A stretch of 64,000 bases of DNA from NCBI RefSeq assembly GCF_000010785.1, contig NC_013799.1, positions 992,001 through 1,056,000 of the forward strand, given 5' to 3'. The stretch comes from Hydrogenobacter thermophilus TK-6 (GTDB lineage: Bacteria; Aquificota; Aquificia; Aquificales; Aquificaceae). Made by a program: the position numbers and the translations under genes. Below the pieces are notes generated by a model. The model searched no databases. It saw only the letters and a program-made list of their open reading frames with translations, and was not told the origin of the DNA. Shown here one piece after another: positions 25,668 to 33,443 of the stretch. Every line of letters begins with the position of its first letter. Position 1 is the first letter of the stretch.

Positions 25668-27089
25668 TCAATCCTCCTTATAAAGGAGTTCCATAACCAC
25701 CCTACCGTTCTTAGCTATGCCGGTAAGCATCTCTCTTTCGTAATCGTATCTAACATATGCCCATTCCATCCACTGGTTGTGTAGGAGTTTAAGTATGACT
25801 AAAGCTACTAAACTCACTACGCCAAACAGAAAAAATCCAGAGCTGTAAGAACCAGTTGCTTCCTTTACCGTACCTAATACAGTAGGTAGATAAAAACCAC
25901 CAAAACCTCCTGCTGCACCTATTATCCCTGTCATAAGACCTCTTACCTTTGGCCACCTTTGAGGAACAAGTTGGAAGGTAGCGCCATTCCCAAGGCCAAA
26001 GAAGGCAAATATTACAAGCAAGGATAAAGCACCTAAAAGAGGTGGGAGTTTCAGAAATGATAAAACTAAATACATGGCAGATATACCAAAAAGTATAAAA
26101 AGCAAGGCTGTAGCACCGCTTATCCTATCAGCTATGTATCCACCAAAGGGTCTTATAAAAGCTCCGGTGAAAGCGAAGGCAGACATTAAAGCTCCGGCTG
26201 TTAGCTTATCAAGTGCGTACTGGTCTATAAGATAGAGGCTTACATAAGAGGACATACCCACAAAGCCACCAAAGGTTATACTGTAAATAAGTATCATTAC
26301 CCAAGTGTCCCTTTCCAGAAAGACTCTCCTGTACTTGTTGGGGAGAAAGGCAAGAACAAAAGAGCTTCCAATTAAAGGCAGAAGTAGTAAAGCTTCCTTA
26401 CCTTTTATCCACAGCCATCCATTGTAGAGAGCAGGCACTACAAAAAGCATGAAAAACACGGTTGTAACAAAAACAGTTATAGGGTAGTATTTGTTTCCTT
26501 CTTTCTCTCCCTTATCCTTTGCCCAAAGAAGTACCACAAGGAAGGTGATTACTAGTAAAATGCCTGCAATAGCCATGGTTTCTCTCCAACCAAAAACCTT
26601 AGCCAGAGGCGGAAATAGGATGCCGTCAAGGACAGCACCTATATTACCAGCAGCTGCAAGTCCAAGTACAAGTCCCTGAACCTCCTTCGGGTAGTTGCTT
26701 CCAGCCATAGGAAGAGCAACAGCAAAACTTGCACCCCCAAGACCGAGAAGAACACCGAGAAGAAGTAAGGTAGTATAGTCCAACGAATTTGGAAAAAGTA
26801 GGGCATAGATAGAGGGAATAGATGATAACAAAATACCCACAAGAGCAATCTTTTTACCATCCAACGACTGATACATGTGTCCGAAGTTAAGCCTAAAAAC
26901 GGCTGCTGAAAGCACAGGGACAGCTACCAAAAAACCCTTTTGAGCAGGTGAAAGGTTCATCTCCTGAGTTATAAACGGTGCCAAGGCACCCAAGAGAAGC
27001 CATATACTAAAACCTGTGTCAAAGTATAGGAAGGAGGCAAAAAGAGCTTTGGGATTTCCCATCTTTAAAGCATCTAACAGGTGCTTCAT
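25668..27089 (-). CDS. Nitrate/nitrite MFS transporter (NarK/NasA family)
   Basis: Major facilitator of 473 residues with about 12 membrane helices. Nitrate/nitrite porter marks are FDTGFSIWLLLGALAPF in helix 1, a glycine-rich stretch (LLGLGGASFAVALPM) and GLGNGATFQLVPQRWP followed by GIIGAAGGFGGFYLP in the second half. It lies directly before the nitrate reductase gene and after cyanase, so nitrate uptake for assimilation is the best reading. An AGGTAAAG site precedes the ATG. Confidence 0.9.
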   Translation of the reverse strand: MKHLLDALKMGNPKALFASFLYFDTGFSIWLLLGALAPFITQEMNLSPAQKGFLVAVPVLSAAVFRLNFGHMYQSLDGKKIALVGILLSSIPSIYALLFPNSLDYTTLLLLGVLLGLGGASFAVALPMAGSNYPKEVQGLVLGLAAAGNIGAVLDGILFPPLAKVFGWRETMAIAGILLVITFLVVLLWAKDKGEKEGNKYYPITVFVTTVFFMLFVVPALYNGWLWIKGKEALLLLPLIGSSFVLAFLPNKYRRVFLERDTWVMILIYSITFGGFVGMSSYVSLYLIDQYALDKLTAGALMSAFAFTGAFIRPFGGYIADRISGATALLFILFGISAMYLVLSFLKLPPLLGALSLLVIFAFFGLGNGATFQLVPQRWPKVRGLMTGIIGAAGGFGGFYLPTVLGTVKEATGSYSSGFFLFGVVSLVALVILKLLHNQWMEWAYVRYDYEREMLTGIAKNGRVVMELLYKED

Positions 27090-27106
27090 AACTTTACCTC
27101 CCAGTT

Positions 27107-27550
27107 CTAAAATTTTCTGTAGCTAAGCCACTTACCGTTAAAGCTGATAAGCATCCTTGTTCCCGATGGATCTTCTACTTTTTTAAGGTCTATGGACATA
27201 TCTATGGCGCTCATAATGCCATCCCCAAAAAGTTCGTGTGCCACATCCTTTATAGCAGGCATGTAAAGAAGTACTATTTCGTAAAACCTATAAACAAAAG
27301 GATCCGTTGGTGGCCATGGCTGTGAAGGAGTTCTGTAGGCTGCTCTCATTAAGGCTTTTATTGCATCCTCTGGCAATTCAAGTATGCTGGTCAGGGTTTT
27401 TGCTTCTTCCTCAGTAGCCTGCCCGTATCCATAAAGGAGCATTGCAGTATATATGGGACTTTTTCCTATAGCTTTACCGAGTTCTTCCCAGGTCAAACCT
27501 TTTTCATCTTTCCTTCTAAGTGAAAGGTCTCTTACCTCTTCTCTCGTCAT
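27107..27550 (-). CDS. cynS: Cyanate hydratase (cyanase)
   Basis: Cyanase, 147 residues, decomposing cyanate with bicarbonate to ammonia and CO2. The N-terminal DNA-binding-like helical domain (LTWEELGKAIGKSPIYTAM) and the catalytic domain are present. The active-site Arg and Glu lie in TDPFVYRFYE and the Ser in FGDGIMSAI. It sits inside the nitrate assimilation series between PII genes and the transporter, so cyanate is treated as another nitrogen source. The upstream PII gene ends 1 base before it. Confidence 0.95.
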   Translation of the reverse strand: MTREEVRDLSLRRKDEKGLTWEELGKAIGKSPIYTAMLLYGYGQATEEEAKTLTSILELPEDAIKALMRAAYRTPSQPWPPTDPFVYRFYEIVLLYMPAIKDVAHELFGDGIMSAIDMSIDLKKVEDPSGTRMLISFNGKWLSYRKF

Positions 27551-27551
27551 G

Positions 27552-27878
27552 CTAAGCCACTCCTAACTCCTTCTTCTTTGTCCTTATTGTCCAGACTTCA
27601 TCAAGCTGGCACACAAAGACCTTTCCATCTCCAAACATCCCTGTGTTTGCATACTTGGTAATTATTTCTACAACTTTGCCCACTTGCTTATCTTCAACGG
27701 CTATCATTATTAAGGTCTTTGCAAGCTCATCGTAGCTTTTATCACCTACCTGTATGCCCCCTTCCTTACCTCTTCCTACCACATCCATAACCGTTATACC
27801 CTTGAAACCATCCTTTTCTAAAGCCTTCATGACATCGTAAAGCTTCTCCGGTCTTATAACAGCTTTTACCAACTTCAT
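27552..27878 (-). CDS. PII signalling protein, NifI1-like
   Basis: A 108-residue PII protein beginning MKLVKAVIRPEKLYDVMKAL, with the T-loop region VGRGKEGGIQVGDKSYDEL and the C-terminal GDGKVFVCQLDEVWTIRT. The T-loop lacks the uridylylated Tyr of GlnB. It is very like the NifI1 protein at 33.1 kb in start and end motifs. It overlaps the start of its partner's stop by 4 bases, forming a pair within the nitrate/cyanate operon. It probably senses 2-oxoglutarate and ATP/ADP and controls a target in this operon. Confidence 0.88.
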   Translation of the reverse strand: MKLVKAVIRPEKLYDVMKALEKDGFKGITVMDVVGRGKEGGIQVGDKSYDELAKTLIMIAVEDKQVGKVVEIITKYANTGMFGDGKVFVCQLDEVWTIRTKKKELGVA

Positions 27879-28165
27879 GACAAACCTCCTAAGGCAAAGA
27901 TTTTCCCATCTCCATAAAAACCCGTGTGTGCCACTTCCATAACCTTTTCAATAACTTCTTCGTAAAGCGCCTCTTCTACCCATGTGATGATCAAACTCTT
28001 TGGGAGCAAAGACATAATTACTCCCCTATTAGTTTTGTATCCTAAGCCTCCCTCCTTACCTCTTCCTTTTACCGTCTTAGACACATAAGGAAGACACATA
28101 TTTGAAAGGAGGCTTTTTACTTCCTTCGCTTTTTCTCTTCTGACTATGATGATCAACTCCTTCAC
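27875..28165 (-). CDS. PII signalling protein, NifI2-like
   Basis: A 96-residue PII-family protein: MKELIIIVRREKAKEVKSLL, GRGKEGGLGYKTNRGV, SLIITWVEEALYEEV and a shortened end GFYGDGKIFALGGLS that lacks the usual TIRTG tail. The RREK start is the same as in NifI2 at 33.4 kb, whereas the neighbour at 27.6 kb has IRPEK like NifI1. So this is an I2-like partner of an I1/I2 pair, without the long T-loop insertion of true NifI2. It follows the globin gene after 12 bases with an AGGAGG site. Confidence 0.83.
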   Translation of the reverse strand: MKELIIIVRREKAKEVKSLLSNMCLPYVSKTVKGRGKEGGLGYKTNRGVIMSLLPKSLIITWVEEALYEEVIEKVMEVAHTGFYGDGKIFALGGLS

Positions 28166-28177
28166 AGTTAAACCTCC

Positions 28178-28594
28178 TTATGAACTTGTAGCCAAACAGG
28201 TGTAAAGCTTTTCTTCCTTCTTTATAAGAAGTTCAGCGAGGAAGTAGTAAGCTTCTTTCCAGGCTTCTATGATTTCATTGCTTATGCCAAACTCGGTCAT
28301 AGCTTTATAGAGAGCATCCCACACTTTCTCGTAATGCTCGGGTTTTACGCCAGCTTCTACATGAGACAATGCCATCTTATTCAATGCAGGCTCTAACACA
28401 TTCAGTCTCTCCAAGTTCTGCGCAAAAGCAAGCAAAGCACCGGCAAGTTTTGTCGAGTCATCACTTTCAAACATACTCTTAAGCTCCGGGTTTCCTTCAA
28501 AGAGTATTTCATACATGCGGGATGTTAGTCTCTCACCGTATGATTGCAGAAAAGGTATACTCTTAATAATGTTCAACCTTGCCTCTGGACTCAT
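28178..28594 (-). CDS. Single-domain globin
   Basis: A 138-residue bacterial haemoglobin without a reductase domain. The helical start RLNIIKSIPFLQSYGERLTS and the proximal histidine in LSHVEAGVKPEHYEKVW are typical; a thermostable globin is known in Aquificales. It may bind oxygen or detoxify nitric oxide formed during nitrate and nitrite reduction. I chose the ATG at 28594, preceded by AGGAGGTGTAAG, rather than the upstream start of the open frame. It is the first gene of the long minus-strand operon and follows a sigma-54 promoter. Confidence 0.87.
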   Translation of the reverse strand: MSPEARLNIIKSIPFLQSYGERLTSRMYEILFEGNPELKSMFESDDSTKLAGALLAFAQNLERLNVLEPALNKMALSHVEAGVKPEHYEKVWDALYKAMTEFGISNEIIEAWKEAYYFLAELLIKKEEKLYTCLATSS

Positions 28595-28617
28595 CTTACA
28601 CCTCCTGTCATTGTTTA

Positions 28618-28633
28618 TGCAAATTCTGTGCCA
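28618..28633 (-). promoter_or_regulatory. Sigma-54 promoter of the globin-PII-cynS-nitrate operon
   Basis: On the minus strand: TGGCACA, 4 bases, TTGCA, matching the -24/-12 consensus with GG and GC correctly spaced. It lies 24 bases before the globin ATG, so transcription would begin just before the ribosome site. Confidence 0.88.
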
Positions 28634-28717
28634 CACATAAACAGTTAGCAAAAGCTTATCCATTAATGTTTTTTTTACTGGACACCTTTTTCTTTTTTAT
28701 CAATTTGTTAACAAAAG

Positions 28718-28733
28718 TGTAAATATGTAAACA
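28718..28733. promoter_or_regulatory. Putative NifA-type upstream site (TGT-N10-ACA)
   Basis: TGTAAATATGTAAACA fits TGT-N10-ACA. It lies between two divergent sigma-54 promoters, about 85 bases from the minus-strand one and 61 from the plus-strand one, so one site could serve both. It fits the nif-region consensus less well than the sites at 33.0 and 41.6 kb. Confidence 0.5.
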
Positions 28734-28793
28734 TGCCTTTATCCATACCGTCATCAACGCCTTATCCTTTAAAGCACAGAAGGACTAACGGTG

Positions 28794-28809
28794 TGGCACG
28801 CTTGTTGCA
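28794..28809 (+). promoter_or_regulatory. Sigma-54 promoter of the nitrite reductase gene
   Basis: TGGCACG, 4 bases, TTGCA: a perfect -24/-12 element. The nitrite reductase ATG at 28833 is 24 bases downstream, with its ribosome site GGAGGT at 28821. Confidence 0.9.
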
Positions 28810-28832
28810 AAGAGAATAGTGGAGGTATAAGG

Positions 28833-31652
28833 ATGAAGGTTGTGATAGTAGGTACAGGAATGGCAGGAAGCGCTCTTGTGGATGAGCTTTTAAAAACTGA
28901 CCCTTCTCTTGAGCTTCACCTCTTTGGAGAGGAAAAGAGCCCACCTTACAACAGAATATACTTAACGGATGTGTTGTCTGGTAAAAAGCTTCCGAGCCAG
29001 CTACTTTTTAAGAGCTATCAAAGATTTGAAGAGGAAGGTGTTAGGCTTCACCTGGGACAGCGCGTAGAAAGGATATTTCCTGAATCAAAAAAGTTTATAA
29101 CTTCACAGGGTAAAATGTATTCTTACGACAGGCTTGTTATAGCTACAGGTAGCTTACCAAATGTACCACCTATAGATGGTTTGAACAAAAGAGGCGTTTT
29201 CTTCTTCAGAAATCTTGAGGATGTTTTCTGTATATTAGAAATGGCAAGGGTTTCAAAGAAGGCGTTGGTTATAGGTGGGGGACTTCTTGGTATAGAATGT
29301 GCTAAAGCTCTTAGAGATGCAGGTTTGGAGGTTTATTTAGTGCACATATTTGACACGCTTATGGAGCAGTGGCTGGACCAAACAGCAAGCAACATGTTAA
29401 AGAAAAGACTTGAGGATTTTGGGATAAAAGTCTTTTTAAGGAAACAAACTCAGGCAGTCCTTGGTGGTAGAAAAGCGGAAGGTGTGAGATTTTTGGATGG
29501 AGAGGTTTTAGAGAGCGATTTTGTGGTTATAGCTACTGGTGTAAAACCAAATATCAAGCTTGCTTTGGACAGCAACATTAAGGTAAATAGAGGTATATTG
29601 GTGAACGACTTTCTTGAAACATCAGTTCCCAATGTGTATGCGGTAGGTGAGTGTATAGAGCATAAAGGTAAAACTTATGGACTCTTTACTCCTATAATTG
29701 AGCAAGTAAGGGTTTGTGCAAAAAATATAGTTTATGGTAATGTAGAAAGATACAAAGGCTCTTTAACATACAGCATTCTAAAAGTTGCCGGTGTTAGGCT
29801 AATGTCCGCAGGATATGTTCATGAAAGAGAAGGAGATGAGGTACTTCTGTACAAAGACAGAGAAAATTACAGAAAGGCGGTTTTAGAGAAAGATAGTATA
29901 AAAGGCTTTATACTTTACGGAAACTTAGCTGGTAGTGAAAGATTACTCAAACTTTTAAAAACCGGTCAGAAGATAGACGAACCAACTCTCTTGATAAAAG
30001 ACCTCGTGATAGAAGAAAAAAGAGAACTAAAAGAAAAGGATGTGATTTGTAATTGCAATGCGGTTAGCTATGGTGAAATTTTAAGGGCTATTAAAGAAGG
30101 TGCCAAAAGCCTTGAAGATATACAAAGGATGACAAAAGCCTCCACTTCCTGCGGTAGCTGTGCCACATTGATAGAAGCTATACTCAAAGAGCATGTAAAG
30201 ATAAAACCTCCAAGAGTGAACAAGGTGGAAGAGTATAAAAGGGAGAAACATCCTTTTGAAAGGGACCTACTCAGGAAGCTTAAAGAATGGAAAGATTGGC
30301 AGGAAATACCAGAGATAGATAGGGATATGGGACTTAAGTGGTACGGTATATTCTATAGGAAAGCGACACCTGGCTACTTCATGGTAAGGATAAGAATAAC
30401 TCATGGAAAACTTACCTCTGAGCAAGCAAGGATAATAGCCCACCTATCAAAAAAGTACGGGCGGAACGAGATAGACCTTACCTCAAGACAGCAGATACAG
30501 CTAAGATGGATAGACCTGAAAGACCTTCCGGAAGTCTTAGAAGCTGTAGAGAGAGTGGGTTTAACAACCCTGCAAACAGGTATGGACAACATAAGGAACA
30601 TCACGGGAGACCCCCTATCAGGACTTGTGGAAGATAGTATCATAGATACTATACCCATAGCAAAGAGGATCACTGAAGTATTTTTAGGGAAAAAGCAGTA
30701 CGCAGACTTACCAAGAAAGCTCAATTTAGCCCTTCTTGGTTCAAAGGTGGATGCCATAAATTGCAAATACAATGACTTGTGCTTTTACCTTGCAAAAAAA
30801 GAAGGTACAGCAGGTTTTAATGTGTGCGTGGGTGGTAAGATGGGTTCGGGTGGACCTACTCCTGCCTTTGACTTAAATGTATTTGTGAGACCTTACGAAG
30901 CTGTGGACATAGCCAAAGCGGTATTTGAGCTCTACTCGGATATGGGAGACAGGGAAGATAGAAACAAAAACAGGATCTACTTTTTGGTTAAAGAGTTAGG
31001 CGTAGAAGGTTTTAGAAGGGAGCTTGAAAGAAGAGTTTTAAAAAACTTATGGAGTAAGGGAGAGGAGCTTGTAGAGAAAGTGGGCGAACGCTTAGGGATA
31101 ATAGAGCAAAGAAATGGACTTTATGCAGTTAGCCTTGTGGTACCTGCAGGAATGTTTACGGGAGAAGATCTAGAAAGAATTGCATTCCTTGCAAAAAGAT
31201 ACGGCAGTGGTGAGATAAGGCTTTCCGTTTACCAAAACCTTTATATAATTAATGTACCAGAAGAAAACCTTTCCCAACTTCTCTCTGACGATATATTTGA
31301 AAAATACAGTGTAGCAGACACACCTTACTTTCAAGGTCTTATTGCATGTCAAGGCAGTAAAACCTGCGCCTTTGGAGTTATAGAAAACAAGCCTGACGCC
31401 ATAAGGCTTGCAAATTACCTTTCTAAAAACCTGCCAAGATATGAACCTATTAGAATGCATTGGTCTGGTTGCGCCAAAGGTTGTGGTCAACACGGTGCTG
31501 GAGATATTGGTTTTGTGGGGACGAAGATAAAGGTAAACGGAGAAGTAAAGCTTGCTGTGGATGTATTTTTAAGGGGTGAAAAGATAGATACGGTGCCTCT
31601 GGATAACTTACATCTTTATATGGAAAGGCTTTTAAGAACTGGGAGGGTATAG
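28833..31652 (+). CDS. Nitrite reductase, NirB-like flavoprotein fused to NirA-like sirohaem module
   Basis: A 939-residue assimilatory nitrite reductase (nitrite to ammonia). Domains in order: an FAD/NAD(P)H oxidoreductase (VVIVGTGMAGSALV, then VIGGGLLGIECAKAL, about 1-400); a BFD-like [2Fe-2S] domain (CNCNAVSYGE ... TSCGSC, about 405-450); then a full two-repeat sulfite/nitrite reductase module with DLTSRQQIQLRW, the sirohaem-Fe4S4 cysteines CQGSKTC (C-x5-C) and GCAKGC (C-x3-C). E. coli NirB is shorter, about 850 residues, so the extra half-repeat is NirA-like. The ATG at 28833 follows a GGAGGT site; the open frame runs 14 codons further upstream, across the promoter. Confidence 0.9.
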   Translation: MKVVIVGTGMAGSALVDELLKTDPSLELHLFGEEKSPPYNRIYLTDVLSGKKLPSQLLFKSYQRFEEEGVRLHLGQRVERIFPESKKFITSQGKMYSYDRLVIATGSLPNVPPIDGLNKRGVFFFRNLEDVFCILEMARVSKKALVIGGGLLGIECAKALRDAGLEVYLVHIFDTLMEQWLDQTASNMLKKRLEDFGIKVFLRKQTQAVLGGRKAEGVRFLDGEVLESDFVVIATGVKPNIKLALDSNIKVNRGILVNDFLETSVPNVYAVGECIEHKGKTYGLFTPIIEQVRVCAKNIVYGNVERYKGSLTYSILKVAGVRLMSAGYVHEREGDEVLLYKDRENYRKAVLEKDSIKGFILYGNLAGSERLLKLLKTGQKIDEPTLLIKDLVIEEKRELKEKDVICNCNAVSYGEILRAIKEGAKSLEDIQRMTKASTSCGSCATLIEAILKEHVKIKPPRVNKVEEYKREKHPFERDLLRKLKEWKDWQEIPEIDRDMGLKWYGIFYRKATPGYFMVRIRITHGKLTSEQARIIAHLSKKYGRNEIDLTSRQQIQLRWIDLKDLPEVLEAVERVGLTTLQTGMDNIRNITGDPLSGLVEDSIIDTIPIAKRITEVFLGKKQYADLPRKLNLALLGSKVDAINCKYNDLCFYLAKKEGTAGFNVCVGGKMGSGGPTPAFDLNVFVRPYEAVDIAKAVFELYSDMGDREDRNKNRIYFLVKELGVEGFRRELERRVLKNLWSKGEELVEKVGERLGIIEQRNGLYAVSLVVPAGMFTGEDLERIAFLAKRYGSGEIRLSVYQNLYIINVPEENLSQLLSDDIFEKYSVADTPYFQGLIACQGSKTCAFGVIENKPDAIRLANYLSKNLPRYEPIRMHWSGCAKGCGQHGAGDIGFVGTKIKVNGEVKLAVDVFLRGEKIDTVPLDNLHLYMERLLRTGRV

Positions 31653-31682
31653 AAAGTAATAAAAAAAAGTTAACATCTCCGA

Positions 31683-31694
31683 TGATCTTTATCA
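31683..31694. promoter_or_regulatory. Possible Crp/Fnr-type box
   Basis: TGATCTTTATCA, an inverted repeat of the Fnr/Dnr kind (TTGAT-N4-ATCAA) with four of five bases matching in each arm, about 40 bases before the exported-protein gene at 31732. No biochemical support; a weak call. Confidence 0.3.
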
Positions 31695-31731
31695 TAAACT
31701 TAAATATTGCTGGTCTTTATATTATCATATC

Positions 31732-32583
31732 ATGAATAATAATATTAAAAAGTGTTGTAAGGTGCTTGTCATGGTGAATATAATAATAGGAATAATTCTA
31801 TTTTTTATCTGCACAAAGGTAGTTTTTTCACAGGATGTTTCTAAAGAAGAGCTTGATAAGTTAATATCCACCTTTGTTAAAGAGAGATCGCAGAAGGGTT
31901 CCTTTTTTATAAAAGACCCGAGAAGTGGCAAGGATATAGAACTCATTTTCATAGGACCTCGTGAGATCTTTAGACATATACGCAATTATGGATACTTCGT
32001 TGATGTTTACTTTCATGAAAAAGAAGACCACAATAAAAAGTGGGATATAGACTTCTGGATAAGGAATGAGGGTGGTAAGCTGGTAATAAAGGATGTGCAA
32101 GTACACAAGGTACCTGAAAAAGTTGGCGGTGAGTGGTTTATGGTTACCGTAGAACCATTACCTTGGTGGTGGCAACAATCTTCTGGTGAACATGGAGGGG
32201 AACCTATTGCGAGGGGTGACTGGAAGGCATGGGCTGTAAAAGCCGCAATTCACGAATACATAGCTGATAAAGTAAGTAAAGATAAAGCTTTTATAATTAA
32301 GGATCCAACAACAGGCGAGGATGTAAAGCTTGAACTCGTTGCTATACACGATCCTGTCAGAAAATTTCCAAAGAAGGGTTTGTACTTTGCCTGTGCTGAT
32401 TTTCGTCCAGTAGATGGTCCCGGAGATAAACTTTATGATATAGATATCTTTTTGAAAAATGAAGGTGGTAAGTTGAGCGTTGCGGATGTAAAAGTTCATA
32501 AAGTACCTGTCTTTCAGGATGGAAGATGGGTAAAAAAGGCACTCTTTTACTATAAAGATGAAGATATAGTGGAGCTTCCATGA
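31732..32583 (+). CDS. Exported protein with two copies of an unknown ~90-residue domain
   Basis: A 283-residue protein with a long hydrophobic N-terminal segment (about residues 12-33), a signal peptide or anchor. The rest is a tandem duplication: FFIKDPRSGKDIEL ... FWIRNEGGKLVIKDVQVHKVP in the first copy, and FIIKDPTTGEDVKL ... IFLKNEGGKLSVADVKVHKVP in the second. The repeats are alpha/beta with conserved Asp and Lys. I do not recognise the family. The stop overlaps the next gene's start by 4 bases, so the two exported proteins probably act together. Confidence 0.82.
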   Translation: MNNNIKKCCKVLVMVNIIIGIILFFICTKVVFSQDVSKEELDKLISTFVKERSQKGSFFIKDPRSGKDIELIFIGPREIFRHIRNYGYFVDVYFHEKEDHNKKWDIDFWIRNEGGKLVIKDVQVHKVPEKVGGEWFMVTVEPLPWWWQQSSGEHGGEPIARGDWKAWAVKAAIHEYIADKVSKDKAFIIKDPTTGEDVKLELVAIHDPVRKFPKKGLYFACADFRPVDGPGDKLYDIDIFLKNEGGKLSVADVKVHKVPVFQDGRWVKKALFYYKDEDIVELP

Positions 32584-32891
32584 ATAAGGTGATCATTGGT
32601 ATACTATTTATGGTAGGATTTTCCATTGCGGATAAACTTTACTTTCTTGATGTTTACGGCACTGACTGTGAAATGTGTCCTGTAGCTGTCAGAAAGGGTC
32701 TTTTGAGGTTGAGAGGGATAAAAGATGTAAAGGCAAGCGATATAGATTTTGAAAAGAATATAACTAAATTCATCACACTTTCTGACGATGGGCTCAGACC
32801 AGATGATATACTTGAGAGCGTAAAAGAAACCGGTAAAATTGTAGGTAAACCATACAGAGGAAAGATCACTGGCGTAAAGGATATCAAATGA
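32580..32891 (+). CDS. Exported heavy-metal-associated-like domain protein
   Basis: A 103-residue protein with a signal peptide (MNKVIIGILFMVGFSIA) followed by a ferredoxin-like fold. Its first loop holds a Cys-x2-Cys pair (TDCEMCPVAVRKGLLRL), as in HMA/CopZ and MerP metal carriers. It would bind Cu, Hg or similar ions in the periplasm, or carry out a redox role there. It is translationally coupled to the duplicated-domain protein. Target metal unknown. Confidence 0.72.
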   Translation: MNKVIIGILFMVGFSIADKLYFLDVYGTDCEMCPVAVRKGLLRLRGIKDVKASDIDFEKNITKFITLSDDGLRPDDILESVKETGKIVGKPYRGKITGVKDIK

Positions 32892-32933
32892 AGCTTCGCA
32901 ACTTTAAGAGCTTCAAGAAAGTCATTATTCAAA

Positions 32934-33011
32934 ATGAAGATAAAGGTAAACGGAAAAGTAAAGCTTGTTTATATGGAAGGGCTTTTGAGAACTAGGCAAA
33001 CTAATGTTTAA
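32934..33011 (+). pseudogene. Decayed partial copy of the nitrite reductase 3' end
   Basis: Bases 32936-32967 match 31523-31554 with one mismatch, and 32968-32993 match 31615-31640 with two mismatches. Both source pieces are at the 3' end of the nitrite reductase gene; the 60 bases between them are missing here, an in-frame deletion. A 25-codon open frame from the ATG at 32934 survives in the same reading frame as the parent but has no ribosome site. It is a remnant of a local duplication. Confidence 0.75.
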
Positions 33012-33035
33012 TTTACTACAGTGTGTGTACTCTTT

Positions 33036-33051
33036 TGTAATATTTCTTACA
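33036..33051. promoter_or_regulatory. NifA-type upstream site (TGT-N10-ACA)
   Basis: TGTAATATTTCTTACA, TGT-N10-ACA, 30 bases upstream of the sigma-54 -24 element of nifI1. Its inner bases are nearly the same as at 41665 and 37260, giving a local consensus TTTGTnnTnTTTCTTACA. Confidence 0.7.
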
Positions 33052-33081
33052 CTTTTCCCCCAAAATTCTTTACACCTATGC

Positions 33082-33097
33082 TGGCATCTTTTTTGCA
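33082..33097 (+). promoter_or_regulatory. Sigma-54 promoter of the nifI1-nifB operon
   Basis: TGGCATC, 4 bases, TTGCA. The nifI1 ATG is at 33126, with GGAGG at 33114. The expected start of transcription is just before that ribosome site. Confidence 0.88.
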
Positions 33098-33125
33098 ATA
33101 AAGAATGTTAGAAGGAGGTAAGAAA

Positions 33126-33443
33126 ATGAAGTTGGTTAGAGCCTTTATAAGACCGGAAAAGGAACAGGATATAGTCCTCGCTCTTGAGGGTGCCGGTTTT
33201 CCAGCTCTTACAAAGATGTCTGCTATGGGTAGGGGTAAACAGAAGGGGCTGAAGATAGGAAATGTTGTGTATGAGGAACTTCCTAAAACTCTGCTGTTGA
33301 TAGCGGTGAAGGATGAGGAGGTTGATGAAGTTGTAAATATTATACTGGACAGAGCAAGGACAGGAAACATAGGAGATGGGAAGATATTCGTAAGCCACAT
33401 TGAAAGAGCTATAACCGTAAGAACTGGAGAGGTGGAGACATGA
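33126..33443 (+). CDS. nifI1: Nitrogen-fixation PII protein NifI1
   Basis: A 105-residue PII protein (MKLVRAFIRPEKEQDIVLAL; GRGKQKGLKIGNVVYEEL; GDGKIFVSHIERAITVRTG). NifI1 with NifI2 binds 2-oxoglutarate and reversibly inhibits nitrogenase in archaea and some bacteria. The T-loop has the short NifI form without the uridylylation Tyr. In archaea the pair lies between nifH and nifD; here it opens the nifB operon instead. I chose the ATG at 33126 after AGGAGGTAAG. Its stop overlaps the nifI2 start. Confidence 0.92.
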   Translation: MKLVRAFIRPEKEQDIVLALEGAGFPALTKMSAMGRGKQKGLKIGNVVYEELPKTLLLIAVKDEEVDEVVNIILDRARTGNIGDGKIFVSHIERAITVRTGEVET

